Source: Pseudomonadota bacterium
GTDB taxonomy: Bacteria; Desulfobacterota; Desulfovibrionia; Desulfovibrionales; Desulfovibrionaceae
Reading direction: 5' to 3'
Length of the DNA: 22,381 nt
NCBI GenBank assembly: GCA_023438245.1
Contig: JAEXRD010000170.1
Coordinates: 1-22,381 of the forward strand
Below are positions 14,857 through 21,515 of the stretch, one piece after another. The translations under genes were made by a program, and so were the position numbers. The notes beneath the pieces are model-generated. The model had not been told where the DNA came from and did no database searches. It saw only the letters and a list, made by a program, of their open reading frames with translations. How positions within the stretch are numbered: the first letter of the stretch is position 1; each line of letters opens with the position of its first letter.

Positions 14857-16331
14857 TGCTCCTCCTCCGGCGCCTCGGCCCCGCCCGCGCCCTCATCGGC
14901 CAGAACGGGCAGGCTCAGCGGCAGGCGCAGGGTGAAGCAGGCGCCCTTGCCCGGCGCGCTCTCCACGCTGATCTCGCCCTGGTGCTGCTCCACGATGCCG
15001 AACGCGATGGACAGCCCCAGGCCCGTGCCCTTGCCCACCTCCTTGGTGGTGAAGAAGGGATCGAAGATGCGCGCCTGGTCTTCGGGTGCGATGCCCTCGC
15101 CGGAGTCGGACACGCTGATGACGGCCTGGCCGCGCTCGCTGTCCACATGGGCGGCGACGGCGATGCGGCCCGTGGGCTCCTTGATGGCCTGCAGGGCGTT
15201 GATGAACAGGTTGAGGAAGACCTCCTGCATGCGCTGGGCGTCCATGGGCACCAGCAGATCCTCGGGCACGTCGCGGCTGATCTCCACCCCGGCGGGCACC
15301 TGGCTGGACACCAGCCGGGCCGAGCGCGCCACCACCTCGGCCAGGGAGGCGGGCTTGAGCTCGAACTCCTTGGCGCGGGAAAACTCCAGCAATCCCTTGA
15401 CGATGTCGCGCGCCCGGGCCACCTCGCCGTCGATGTTCCGCAGCAGGCGGGCGGCGAAGGCCGGGTCGGCCTCCTGGCCCTCCTCCATGAGGATCTGGCA
15501 GGAGGTGCTGATGTTGTTCAGCGGGTTGTTCAGCTGGTGGGCCACGCCGCTTGTGAGCACGCCGATGGAGGAGAGCTTCTTCTCGCGCACCAGCTGGTCC
15601 TGGCGCTTCTGCAGCTCGCCGATCATGTGGTTGAACGCGCCCATGACGCGGTCCACCTCGTCGCCGGAGCCCGTGGGCTCGATGGCCTGGAAGCGGCCCC
15701 GGGCGATCTGCCGGGTGGCCTCCTCGATGCTGCGCAGGGCCAGGATGGTGCGGTGGGCCAGCACGATCAGGAAGGCCCCGCCCAGAAGCAGGAACAGCAC
15801 CACCGAGAACAGCAGCTGCTGCTTGAGGTTCTGCACGATGGTGAGGATGCGCGCGCGCTCGTGGGTCACCAGCTTCTGGGAGAGGTCCACCAGCTGCTTG
15901 CCGGTGTCGCGCAGCTTGTCGCGCTCCGCCTGGGGCGCGCCCAGGCGCTGCTCCGGGAACAGGCGCTCGGCAAGCCCCTCGTACGCCGCCAGGGTGGCCT
16001 TGAGCGAGGTGTGCTCCTGCGACAGCCCGAACTCGGCGGCGCTGCCCTCCAGCCGGGCCAGGATCTCCCTGGCCTTGGCCGCGTAGGCCCGGCTCTCCTC
16101 GAAGTCCTCGCCGCGCCCGTAGAGCATGAAGTTCTTCTCGTAGCGGCGAATCTCCAGGATGGTGTTGCCCAGGTCGTCGATGACCTCGATGAAGCCCATC
16201 TTGCGCTCGATCTGCGCCAGGGAATGGTAGGAGAAGGTGCCGATGAGCCCCACGGCCAGCACCGAGAGCAGCATCCCCAGAAGGACGCGGCGGCGGATGT
16301 TCAGGCGGAGGCTGGCTTTGGGCAGGACCAC
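14853..16331 (-). CDS. Membrane sensor histidine kinase (NtrB/ZraS-like)
   Basis: From the chosen GTG the protein is 492 residues. It has two membrane helices (about 16-37 and 173-193) that bracket a mostly helical periplasmic sensor of about 135 residues containing IRRYEKNFMLY. A HAMP linker (about 194-247) follows, then a HisKA domain with the phosphorylated H265 in SGVAHQLNNPLNN, and an HATPase with N378, DSGEGI (409-414) and GTGLGLSI (435-442). The GTG has GGAGA eight bases upstream; a TTG-started frame 23 codons longer has no ribosome site. It lies 91 bases after the receiver-Lon gene. It is the only kinase here and so the likely phosphate donor for both the sigma-54 regulator and the Lon receiver. 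The signal is unknown. Confidence 0.94.
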   Translation of the reverse strand: MVLPKASLRLNIRRRVLLGMLLSVLAVGLIGTFSYHSLAQIERKMGFIEVIDDLGNTILEIRRYEKNFMLYGRGEDFEESRAYAAKAREILARLEGSAAEFGLSQEHTSLKATLAAYEGLAERLFPEQRLGAPQAERDKLRDTGKQLVDLSQKLVTHERARILTIVQNLKQQLLFSVVLFLLLGGAFLIVLAHRTILALRSIEEATRQIARGRFQAIEPTGSGDEVDRVMGAFNHMIGELQKRQDQLVREKKLSSIGVLTSGVAHQLNNPLNNISTSCQILMEEGQEADPAFAARLLRNIDGEVARARDIVKGLLEFSRAKEFELKPASLAEVVARSARLVSSQVPAGVEISRDVPEDLLVPMDAQRMQEVFLNLFINALQAIKEPTGRIAVAAHVDSERGQAVISVSDSGEGIAPEDQARIFDPFFTTKEVGKGTGLGLSIAFGIVEQHQGEISVESAPGKGACFTLRLPLSLPVLADEGAGGAEAPEEEQ

Positions 16332-16422
16332 GTGGTTTCTCTCCGGCGTGCTGCGGTTGTTGGCGGCTTTGTGCTTAGCCAGGGGGGCAGGCGCAGTCAA
16401 CCGCGCGCCCCTGTTCCGAATC

Positions 16423-18444
16423 CTAGGCCCGTTCCTTCACGGCATCGGCCAGGACCTCGCCCAGCGCATCGCGCACGTGGGCGGCCAGCACCACGCGCAC
16501 GCTGGCGCGCAGGTCCGGCTCCAGGGCCTCGGCCTCCGGGCGGTTGCCCTCGGGCAGGATCACCGTGGCCACCCCGCCGCGCTGGGCCGCCAGCACCTTC
16601 TCGCGGATGCCCGCCACGGGCAGGAGCGCCCCGCCCAGGGTCATCTCGCCGGTGAGGGCCACGCCGGGCCGCCCCGGCCGCCCGGTCAACAGCGAGAGCA
16701 GGGCCATGAAGATGGTGACGCCCGCCGAGGGGCCGTCCTTGGGGATGGCCCCGGCGGGGATGTGGATGTGCAGGTCGCGACTGGCGAAGAAATCCGGGTC
16801 CAGGCCGAACTCCCGGGCGTGGCCGCGGATGAACGACAGCGCGGTCTGGGCGCTCTCCTTCAGCACCTCGCCCAGGGAGCCGGTGAGCATGAGCTGGCCG
16901 CTGCCCTTCATTTCGGCGGCCTCCACCAGCACGATCTCGCCGCCCGCCTCGCTCCAGACCAGGCCGTTGACCACGCCGGGATGCGCGGCGGGCCTGGCCT
17001 GCTCGTGGGTGTAGCGGCGCGGGCCCAGCAGCCCCGTCACCAGCTCCGGCCCCACCTGCTCGGGGTAGGCGCCGTCCTTCAGCGCCATGCGCGCCAGCTT
17101 GCGGCACACCGCGCCCAGCTCGCGGTCCAGCCCGCGCACCCCGGCCTCGCGGGTGTAGTCGCGCACAACGGTGCGCACCGCCTCCCGCGTGAAGGCGGGG
17201 AAGGGCCGGGTCAGGCCGTGCTCCGCGCACAGGCGCGGAATCATGTGCGACAGCGCGATCTGCTCCTTCTCGCCCTCGGTGTAGCCGGGGAAGTGGATGA
17301 CCTCCAGACGGTCCAGCAGGGGCGCGTCCAGGCGCGAAAGGTCGTTGGCCGTGGCGATGAACATGACCTGGGAGAGGTCGAAGGGCGCGTCCACGTACAA
17401 ATCCAGGAACTGGCGGTTCTGCTCGGGGTCCAATATCTCCAGGAAGGCCGCGCCGGGGTCGCCCCGGAAGTCCTGGCCCACCTTGTCGATCTCGTCGAGC
17501 ATGAGCACGGGGTTGTTCACCCCCAGCCTGCGCACGGCCTGGATGATCTTGCCCGGCATGGCCCCCACGTAGGTGCGCCGGTGGCCCCTGAGCTCGGCCT
17601 CGTCGCGCATGCCGGCCATGGACATGCGGTGGAACTTGCGGCCCAGGGCCTCGGCAATGGCCATGCCGATGCTGGTCTTGCCCGTGCCCGGGGGGCCGCT
17701 GAAGCACAGCACCGGGCCGCGCGCCGGGGCCAGGGCCTTCTTCTGGCCCAGGGTCTCGCGCACGGTGCGGCGCAAATCGTCCAGGCTGATGGGCTTGGTC
17801 AGGTAGTGGGCCGCGCCGGTGCGCATGGCCTGCACGGCTGAGGCCACGGTGGCGAAGCCGGTGACCACGATGATCTGCGTGGCGGGCGAGAGCTTCCCGG
17901 CCTCGGCCAGAAGCGCCATGCCGTCCATCTTGTCCATCTTCAGGTCGGTGACGATGAGGTCGAAGCTCCAGTGGCGCACCTGCTCCAGGGCCTCCAGCCC
18001 GTTGGCCGCGGTGCGCACGGCGTAGCCTTCCTTCTTCAGCACGTGGGCCAGGTTCTCGCGGGCGATCTCCTCGTCGTCCACCACCAGCACGTGCGGCGGG
18101 GCGCTGGCCGCCAGGGTGCGCCCGGCCAGGTGCTCCAGCAGCCGCTCCTTCACGTGCGCCAAGCCGAAATGCCTGCCGGAGAGCACGCGCTCCACATGGG
18201 CGAAGTCCAGGCAGTCCTCGGTGGCGGCGTTCCAGGGCAGGCCGGAAAGACAATCTATGTAGTTCAGCCCGATGGTGTACTCGGCCACCGAGGGGTCGGT
18301 CTTGTCCAGCTTGGCCAGCTCCTTGGCCACTATGGCGGCCACGTGCTCAGGCAGGGCGGCGGCCTTGACCTGGCCGCGCAGCTCGTCCAGGCCCTTGGCC
18401 CCCGGCCCCCTGTCCTCGTCCTCCGGCTTGCGGAAAAATATCAT
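16423..18444 (-). CDS. Lon-family (S16) ATP-dependent protease with a built-in phosphoreceiver domain
   Basis: The 673-residue protein is read in order. Residues 20-112 are the last helical part of a Lon N-region, with NYIDCLSGLPWN and HFGLAHVKERLLEHL matching the Lon segment just before the ATPase. A complete receiver follows at about 117-235 (D123/D124, acceptor D167, T195, K217). Then comes the Lon AAA+ domain: Walker A GPPGTGKT (250-257), Walker B LMLDEID (314-320), sensor Asn367, Arg finger R379. The protease domain has Ser573 in DGPSAG and Lys616, 43 residues apart as in E. coli Lon. The globular substrate-recognition domain of ordinary Lon (roughly 200 residues) is missing, and the receiver replaces the short link before the ATPase. 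All catalytic residues are kept, so it should be an active protease, probably gated by phosphorylation. The ATG has GGAGGT upstream. First gene before the kinase and regulator. Confidence 0.95.
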   Translation of the reverse strand: MIFFRKPEDEDRGPGAKGLDELRGQVKAAALPEHVAAIVAKELAKLDKTDPSVAEYTIGLNYIDCLSGLPWNAATEDCLDFAHVERVLSGRHFGLAHVKERLLEHLAGRTLAASAPPHVLVVDDEEIARENLAHVLKKEGYAVRTAANGLEALEQVRHWSFDLIVTDLKMDKMDGMALLAEAGKLSPATQIIVVTGFATVASAVQAMRTGAAHYLTKPISLDDLRRTVRETLGQKKALAPARGPVLCFSGPPGTGKTSIGMAIAEALGRKFHRMSMAGMRDEAELRGHRRTYVGAMPGKIIQAVRRLGVNNPVLMLDEIDKVGQDFRGDPGAAFLEILDPEQNRQFLDLYVDAPFDLSQVMFIATANDLSRLDAPLLDRLEVIHFPGYTEGEKEQIALSHMIPRLCAEHGLTRPFPAFTREAVRTVVRDYTREAGVRGLDRELGAVCRKLARMALKDGAYPEQVGPELVTGLLGPRRYTHEQARPAAHPGVVNGLVWSEAGGEIVLVEAAEMKGSGQLMLTGSLGEVLKESAQTALSFIRGHAREFGLDPDFFASRDLHIHIPAGAIPKDGPSAGVTIFMALLSLLTGRPGRPGVALTGEMTLGGALLPVAGIREKVLAAQRGGVATVILPEGNRPEAEALEPDLRASVRVVLAAHVRDALGEVLADAVKERA

Positions 18445-18508
18445 CCTTACCTCCCTTGCATGGGCCCTTGTCGGCCTCTCCGGGCGGCGCTCCCACGATT
18501 TTGGAGCC

Positions 18509-18538
18509 ACCTTACGCCCGTGTTTTCGCCGTTGTCAA
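18509..18538 (-). promoter_or_regulatory. Candidate sigma-70-type promoter for the receiver-Lon operon
   Basis: On the minus strand TTGACA (18538-18533, perfect -35) is followed after 18 bases by TAAGGT (18514-18509). It lies about 65 bp upstream of the Lon start codon. The -10 is a weak match, so basal expression is expected. The nearest palindrome is about 30 bp farther upstream, so feedback by the response regulator is possible. Confidence 0.45.
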
Positions 18539-18568
18539 AGTTTGTGCGCCCCTCTGGCCACCCCTTGT

Positions 18569-18583
18569 GTTGCATTCTGCAAC
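18569..18583. promoter_or_regulatory. Palindrome 1, GTTGCA-TTC-TGCAAC
   Basis: Perfect 6-bp arms with a 3-bp spacer. It is identical to palindrome 3 and starts 31 bp (about three helical turns) before palindrome 2. Likely binding site of the neighbouring sigma-54 regulator; centre about 198 bp upstream of the predicted start. Confidence 0.7.
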
Positions 18584-18599
18584 GCTTGCAACACGCGGC

Positions 18600-18614
18600 G
18601 TTGCATTCGGCAAC
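18600..18614. promoter_or_regulatory. Palindrome 2, GTTGC-ATTCG-GCAAC
   Basis: Same 15-bp element as palindromes 1 and 3 with one base changed, leaving 5-bp perfect arms. Its centre is about 167 bp upstream of the predicted sigma-54 start. A lone TTGCAA lies between palindromes 1 and 2 at 18586-18591. Confidence 0.7.
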
Positions 18615-18657
18615 ACACAATTATTTCAGCACGTTACATCAATACAGCCCAACAGCC

Positions 18658-18672
18658 GTTGCATTCTGCAAC
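18658..18672. promoter_or_regulatory. Palindrome 3, GTTGCA-TTC-TGCAAC
   Basis: Identical to palindrome 1. Its centre is about 109 bp upstream of the predicted sigma-54 transcription start, the classic distance for an NtrC-type enhancer site. Confidence 0.7.
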
Positions 18673-18748
18673 GCCGGACGCATCCCGAACCTCGCCCATC
18701 ACGCAGAATTCATCTTGTTTTTCAGCATGTTGCCTCAGAGAACGGGTC

Positions 18749-18764
18749 CGGCACGTCCATTGAA
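18749..18764 (+). promoter_or_regulatory. Sigma-54-like (-24/-12) promoter
   Basis: CGGCACG-TCCA-TTGAA matches the TGGCACG-N4-TTGCW consensus at GGCACG and TTG, with correct spacing. The one important deviation is A instead of C in the -12 GC. Transcription would start near 18774, about 29 bp before the first start codon of the plus-strand operon. Confidence 0.6.
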
Positions 18765-18802
18765 ATATCCGGGCCAACCTGAATGAACCCGGAGGGAACA
18801 TC

Positions 18803-18988
18803 ATGAAGAGCCTTCGCCAGACCCTGGAAACCAGTTTCGCCGCCGCCGCCTTCGCCGAGCGCGGCCTGCATCAGGACGCCCGCACCGAGCTGGGCCAGAA
18901 GTCCGAGACCCAGGACAAGCGCGCCGACCAGTCCGGCAAGCGCCCCGGACAGCGTTCCGACCGCCCCCGCCCCACCCTGAAGGCCTAG
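18803..18988 (+). CDS. Small 61-residue protein of unknown function
   Basis: I do not recognise a named family. Residues 1-32 should form a helical hairpin (SFAAAAFAERGLHQDARTELG) of a TPR-like type. Residues 33-61 are hydrophilic and Lys/Arg/Gln/Pro-rich, probably disordered. There is no signal or membrane segment. The ATG has a GGAGG site seven bases upstream. It is the first gene downstream of the sigma-54-like promoter and ends 11 bases before the UspA-like gene. The next protein has a similar A-E-x-G helical segment near its N-terminus, suggesting related partner surfaces. Being small, partly disordered and encoded opposite a dedicated protease, it could be an adaptor or substrate of receiver-Lon; that is inference. 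Confidence 0.75.
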   Translation: MKSLRQTLETSFAAAAFAERGLHQDARTELGQKSETQDKRADQSGKRPGQRSDRPRPTLKA

Positions 18989-18999
18989 CGGAGACCCCC

Positions 19000-19527
19000 A
19001 TGGCCAAGTTCCGGGACGACAAGCCCACGCGCGACGGCGCGCCCTCCCTGAGCCTGCGCGTGGGCGGGGGCTGGCGCGACGCCATGGAGGTGTACGGGCA
19101 GGCCGTTTCCCTGGCCGAGGCCGGGGCGCAGGATCTGGCCATCGAGATGCTGGGCGAGTTCCACGCCGAGCACCGCAAGATCCTCATGCTGGACGAGACC
19201 GGCGGCGTGCCCGAGGCCATGGCCACCTACGGCATCAACCTGGCCGAGCGGCTGGGCTTCGACCTGGTGCTGCTCTCCGTGAACGCCACCCCGGAAACGG
19301 ACGGCCGCTTCGAGGAGCGCAGCAGGCAGGCCGCCCTGCCCATGCTGAAGGAGGCGGCCCGGCGCGGCGTTTCCTGCGCGCACCTGTGCCGCAGCGGCGC
19401 CTGCGACGAGGTGCTCAACGCCGTGAGCCTGGAGCTTCGGCGCGTGGAGTTCGTCATCACCCGCAGGCCGGAGTCCGTGCGCCGCACCTCGGCCCTGCTC
19501 GTTCCCGAATTTTCGCTCAAGTGTTGA
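19000..19527 (+). CDS. UspA-like stress protein with extra N-terminal helical segment
   Basis: Of its 175 residues, about 59-157 read as a universal-stress-protein-like alpha/beta fold: a first strand KILMLDETG, helix EAMATYGINLAERLG, second strand FDLVLLSVN, a long helix FEERSRQAALPMLKEAARRG, then strand VSCAHLC, helix CDEVLNAVSLELRRV and strand EFVITRRP. The ATP-binding G-x2-G-x9-G-S/T pattern of true UspA is not evident, so it is at most a divergent member. Residues 25-58 (WRDAMEVYGQAVSLAEAGAQDLAIEMLGE) are a helical hairpin like that in the preceding small protein. Four cysteines lie at 126, 130, 135 and 175. The ribosome site is GGAGA. Expected to be cytoplasmic; function unknown. Confidence 0.75.
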   Translation: MAKFRDDKPTRDGAPSLSLRVGGGWRDAMEVYGQAVSLAEAGAQDLAIEMLGEFHAEHRKILMLDETGGVPEAMATYGINLAERLGFDLVLLSVNATPETDGRFEERSRQAALPMLKEAARRGVSCAHLCRSGACDEVLNAVSLELRRVEFVITRRPESVRRTSALLVPEFSLKC

Positions 19528-19601
19528 GCACACCGGACCTGAATTCGACACCCGACACCTGGCGGCCACGGCCGCGCGCAGAAACACACTGGAGGAAGAT
19601 G

Positions 19602-19892
19602 ATGGCTCAGGAGACGAACAAGAAGCAGGCATTCATGAAGATGATCGGTTTCGGCGCGGCCAGCGCGGCCGTGTACGGGGCCATGTTCAGCCAGGCCAAC
19701 GCCTTCACCGAGCTGAGCGCTCGCGGCGGCGTGTACGCGGCCATACCCATCGCGGCGGTGTTCCTGGTTTCCTATGTGCACGGCGGGTTCGCCCACAACC
19801 TGTGGAGCGCCCTGGGCATCGAGGCCAAGCGCCCGGCCAAGACCGCCACCCAGACCAAGCGCCCGGAAGCGCGCGCCACCCTCAACGCCTAA
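19602..19892 (+). CDS. Small two-helix membrane protein, 96 residues
   Basis: There is no named family I can assign. A short charged N-terminus (MAQETNKKQAF) is followed by a hydrophobic segment at about 13-31 (MIGFGAASAAVYGAMFSQA), a short loop, and a second hydrophobic segment at about 43-60 (GVYAAIPIAAVFLVSYVHG). The cytoplasmic-looking tail is Lys/Arg-rich. Of two adjacent ATGs, the second is preferred because it is 6 bases from GGAGG; the first is only 3. It lies 25 bases before the TauE/SafE gene, so it may be a partner or small subunit of that transporter. Confidence 0.8.
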   Translation: MAQETNKKQAFMKMIGFGAASAAVYGAMFSQANAFTELSARGGVYAAIPIAAVFLVSYVHGGFAHNLWSALGIEAKRPAKTATQTKRPEARATLNA

Positions 19893-19917
19893 GCGCGCCA
19901 GCACAAGGAGACACGCA

Positions 19918-20976
19918 ATGGATATCGCCCTGGACACCCTGAAGTTCATCGACCTCTCGGCCTCTTCCATCGCCTTCCTGTTCATCGTCGGCTTCATCGG
20001 CGGGCTGGTGAGCGGCTTCATCGGCTCCGGCGGGGCCTTCGTGCTCACCCCGGGCATGATGAGCCTGGGCGTGCCCGGCACCGTGGCCGTGGCCAGCAAC
20101 ATGTGCCACAAGTTCCCCAAGGCCCTGGTGGGCGCCATCAAGCGCTTCCGCTACGGCCAGGTGGACATCAAGCTGGGCCTGGTCATGGCCGCCAGCGCGG
20201 GCATCGGCGTGCAGGTGGGCATCAAGCTGCAGAACTTCATTTTGGAGAAGTGGGGCCAGGCCGGCTCCAACCTGTACGTCAGCCTGTCCTTCGTGGCCGT
20301 GCTGGTGGTCGTGGGCGGCTACGTGTTCTACGACGCCATGAAGAGCGGCCGCGACGGCGAGGCCGAGGCCGTGGCCCCGCTGGCCCTGCGCCTGCAGAAG
20401 ATCGAGCTGTGGCCCATGATGACCTTCAAGACCGCGGGCATCCGCATCTCCATGTGGTTCACCATCCCCGTGGGCTTCGCCACCGGCATGCTGGCCGCCA
20501 CCATCGCCGTGGGCGGGTTCATCGGCGTGCCGGGCATGATCTATGTGCTGGGCGCCAGCGGCCTGGTGGCCAGCGCCACCGAGCTGGTCATCGCCTTCGC
20601 CATGGGCCTGGGCGGCACCATCAACTGGGCCATGCACGGCATGGTCGACATCCGGCTGACCCTCATCATCCTGGCCGGATCGCTGCTGGGCGTGCAGCTG
20701 GGCGCCATCGGCACCACCATCGTGCACGAGCACATGATCAAGATCGTCATGGGCACCATCATGCTCATCGTGGCCGTTTCCCGCGCCCTGGCCGTGCCCA
20801 AGTACCTGGCCCAGCTGGGCCTGATGAGCGTGGCCCCGGAGAGCGTGCAGCTCATGGACAGCATCAGCTTCGGCATCATGTGCCTGGCGCTCACCGTGGG
20901 CGCGGTGATCATCCTGGGCAGCATGTACAAGGCCCGCCGCGCCAGCGCCCGCGAGGCCGCCTACGGCCAGGCCTAG
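19918..20976 (+). CDS. TauE/SafE-family (TSUP) membrane transporter
   Basis: The 352-residue inner-membrane protein has about eight helices and the internal duplication of this family. GFIGGLVSGFIGSGGAFVL with TPGMM in the first half (about 25-48) is matched by GFATGMLAATIAVGGFIGVPGM in the second half (about 187-207). TauE/SafE proteins move sulfite, sulfoacetate, thiosulfate or related organosulfur anions. In a sulfate reducer, export of sulfite or another sulfur oxyanion under stress is a reasonable guess, but the substrate is not readable from sequence. A cytoplasmic loop at about 140-170 is longer than in many members. The ribosome site is AAGGAG. Last gene of the operon, closed by a strong terminator. 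Confidence 0.93.
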   Translation: MDIALDTLKFIDLSASSIAFLFIVGFIGGLVSGFIGSGGAFVLTPGMMSLGVPGTVAVASNMCHKFPKALVGAIKRFRYGQVDIKLGLVMAASAGIGVQVGIKLQNFILEKWGQAGSNLYVSLSFVAVLVVVGGYVFYDAMKSGRDGEAEAVAPLALRLQKIELWPMMTFKTAGIRISMWFTIPVGFATGMLAATIAVGGFIGVPGMIYVLGASGLVASATELVIAFAMGLGGTINWAMHGMVDIRLTLIILAGSLLGVQLGAIGTTIVHEHMIKIVMGTIMLIVAVSRALAVPKYLAQLGLMSVAPESVQLMDSISFGIMCLALTVGAVIILGSMYKARRASAREAAYGQA

Positions 20977-21001
20977 CCTTCCGCTTCCACAGCCTTCCCT
21001 T

Positions 21002-21044
21002 AGCCGGGCGGTCAGGACACATCCTGGCCGCCCGGCTCTTTTTT
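21002..21044 (+). terminator. Rho-independent terminator of the plus-strand operon
   Basis: AGCCGGGCGG and CCGCCCGGCT form the base of a stem that continues through a G-U pair into CAGGA/TCCTG with a CACA loop, followed directly by TCTTTTTT. It closes the operon ending with the TauE/SafE gene. Confidence 0.95.
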
Positions 21045-21237
21045 GCGCCCGCCCAGGCGCGACCACACTCAGCCGCCCGCATCCGCGCCCAGGACTCGCC
21101 CCCACGCCACAGCAGGCGCCTCAGCCGCACTGGCGGCACGCGCAACCCCCATCGCCCGCTGCGCCCAGCCTCTTCCCCCTGCCTGCACGGCGGCGCGAAG
21201 GGTCGGGCCGCGTTTGGAGCGCCGGAGCGCGCAAACG

Positions 21238-21268
21238 AAAAAGCCCCCGGAGCGCGAACTCCGGGGGC
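21238..21268 (-). terminator. Rho-independent terminator of the tRNA transcript
   Basis: On the minus strand GCCCCCGGAG and CTCCGGGGGC form a perfect 10-bp stem with a 6-base loop, followed by TTTTT. It begins 7 bases after the tRNA-Glu CCA end. Confidence 0.93.
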
Positions 21269-21274
21269 AAAAAG

Positions 21275-21352
21275 TGGCGTCCCCAAGGGGATTTGAACCC
21301 CTGTTAACGGCGTGAAAGGCCGTCGTCCTGGACCAGGCTAGACGATGGGGAC
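21275..21352 (-). tRNA. tRNA-Glu (anticodon UUC)
   Basis: A complete cloverleaf is readable on the minus strand. The acceptor GTCCCCA pairs with TGGGGAC, the anticodon stem ACGGC/GCCGT encloses loop CTTTCAC with anticodon TTC, and the T arm is AGGGG-TTCAAAT-CCCCT. The CCA end is encoded. It follows tRNA-Gln after a 14-base spacer in the same transcript. Confidence 0.95.
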
Positions 21353-21366
21353 TGTTGTTTTTGAGG

Positions 21367-21440
21367 TGGCTGGGGGACGAGGATTCGAACCTCGGTTGAC
21401 GGGGCCAGAACCCGTAGTACTGCCGCTATACGATCCCCCA
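21367..21440 (-). tRNA. tRNA-Gln (anticodon CUG)
   Basis: The acceptor TGGGGGA with the weak U1-A72 pair typical of tRNA-Gln, the anticodon stem ACGGG/CCCGT enclosing loop TTCTGGC with anticodon CTG, the T arm CGAGG-TTCGAAT-CCTCG, and an encoded CCA end are all present on the minus strand. Confidence 0.95.
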
Positions 21441-21458
21441 GCACGTTTCGAGGAGCAC

Positions 21459-21487
21459 CTTCTAAACGGCTGACGTGAAGTTGTCAA
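21459..21487 (-). promoter_or_regulatory. Promoter of the tRNA-Gln/tRNA-Glu unit
   Basis: On the minus strand a perfect TTGACA (21487-21482) is followed after 17 bases by TAGAAG (21464-21459). The predicted start is about 12 bases before tRNA-Gln, a typical short tRNA leader. Confidence 0.75.
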
Positions 21488-21515
21488 CCGCTTTCCGGGC
21501 TACCCCGAAAAAAAA

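Larger units (their letters stand above)
18445..18802. other. Divergent control region between the receiver-Lon operon and the plus-strand stress operon
   Basis: No gene is seen. It contains a sigma-70-type promoter facing the Lon gene, three near-identical 15-bp palindromes, an AT-rich stretch around 18700-18725 that could bend, and a sigma-54-like promoter facing right. It is clearly less GC-rich than the genes on both sides. Confidence 0.8.

Noticed and set aside
13240..16086. A 948-codon plus-strand frame
   Set aside because: It is antisense to the response regulator and kinase, both of which have full domain sets on the minus strand.
16372..16400. A separate promoter for the kinase gene (TTGACT/TAAGCA, 17-bp spacing)
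   Set aside because: The -35 is good but the -10 matches only two of six bases; with 91 bases between genes and the same direction, read-through from the Lon gene is more likely.
16423..18444. An ordinary housekeeping Lon
   Set aside because: It is about 100 residues shorter than normal Lon despite carrying an extra receiver, and lacks the globular N-domain, so a separate lon gene probably exists elsewhere.
18480..18510. A second sigma-54 promoter facing the Lon gene (TGGCTCC... on the minus strand)
   Set aside because: The -24 half is partly matched but the GC of the -12 is absent at the right distance.
18569..18672. A short CRISPR array
   Set aside because: There are only three 15-bp units, each a palindrome, with unequal spacing (31 and 58 bp) and no cas genes; regulator sites fit better.
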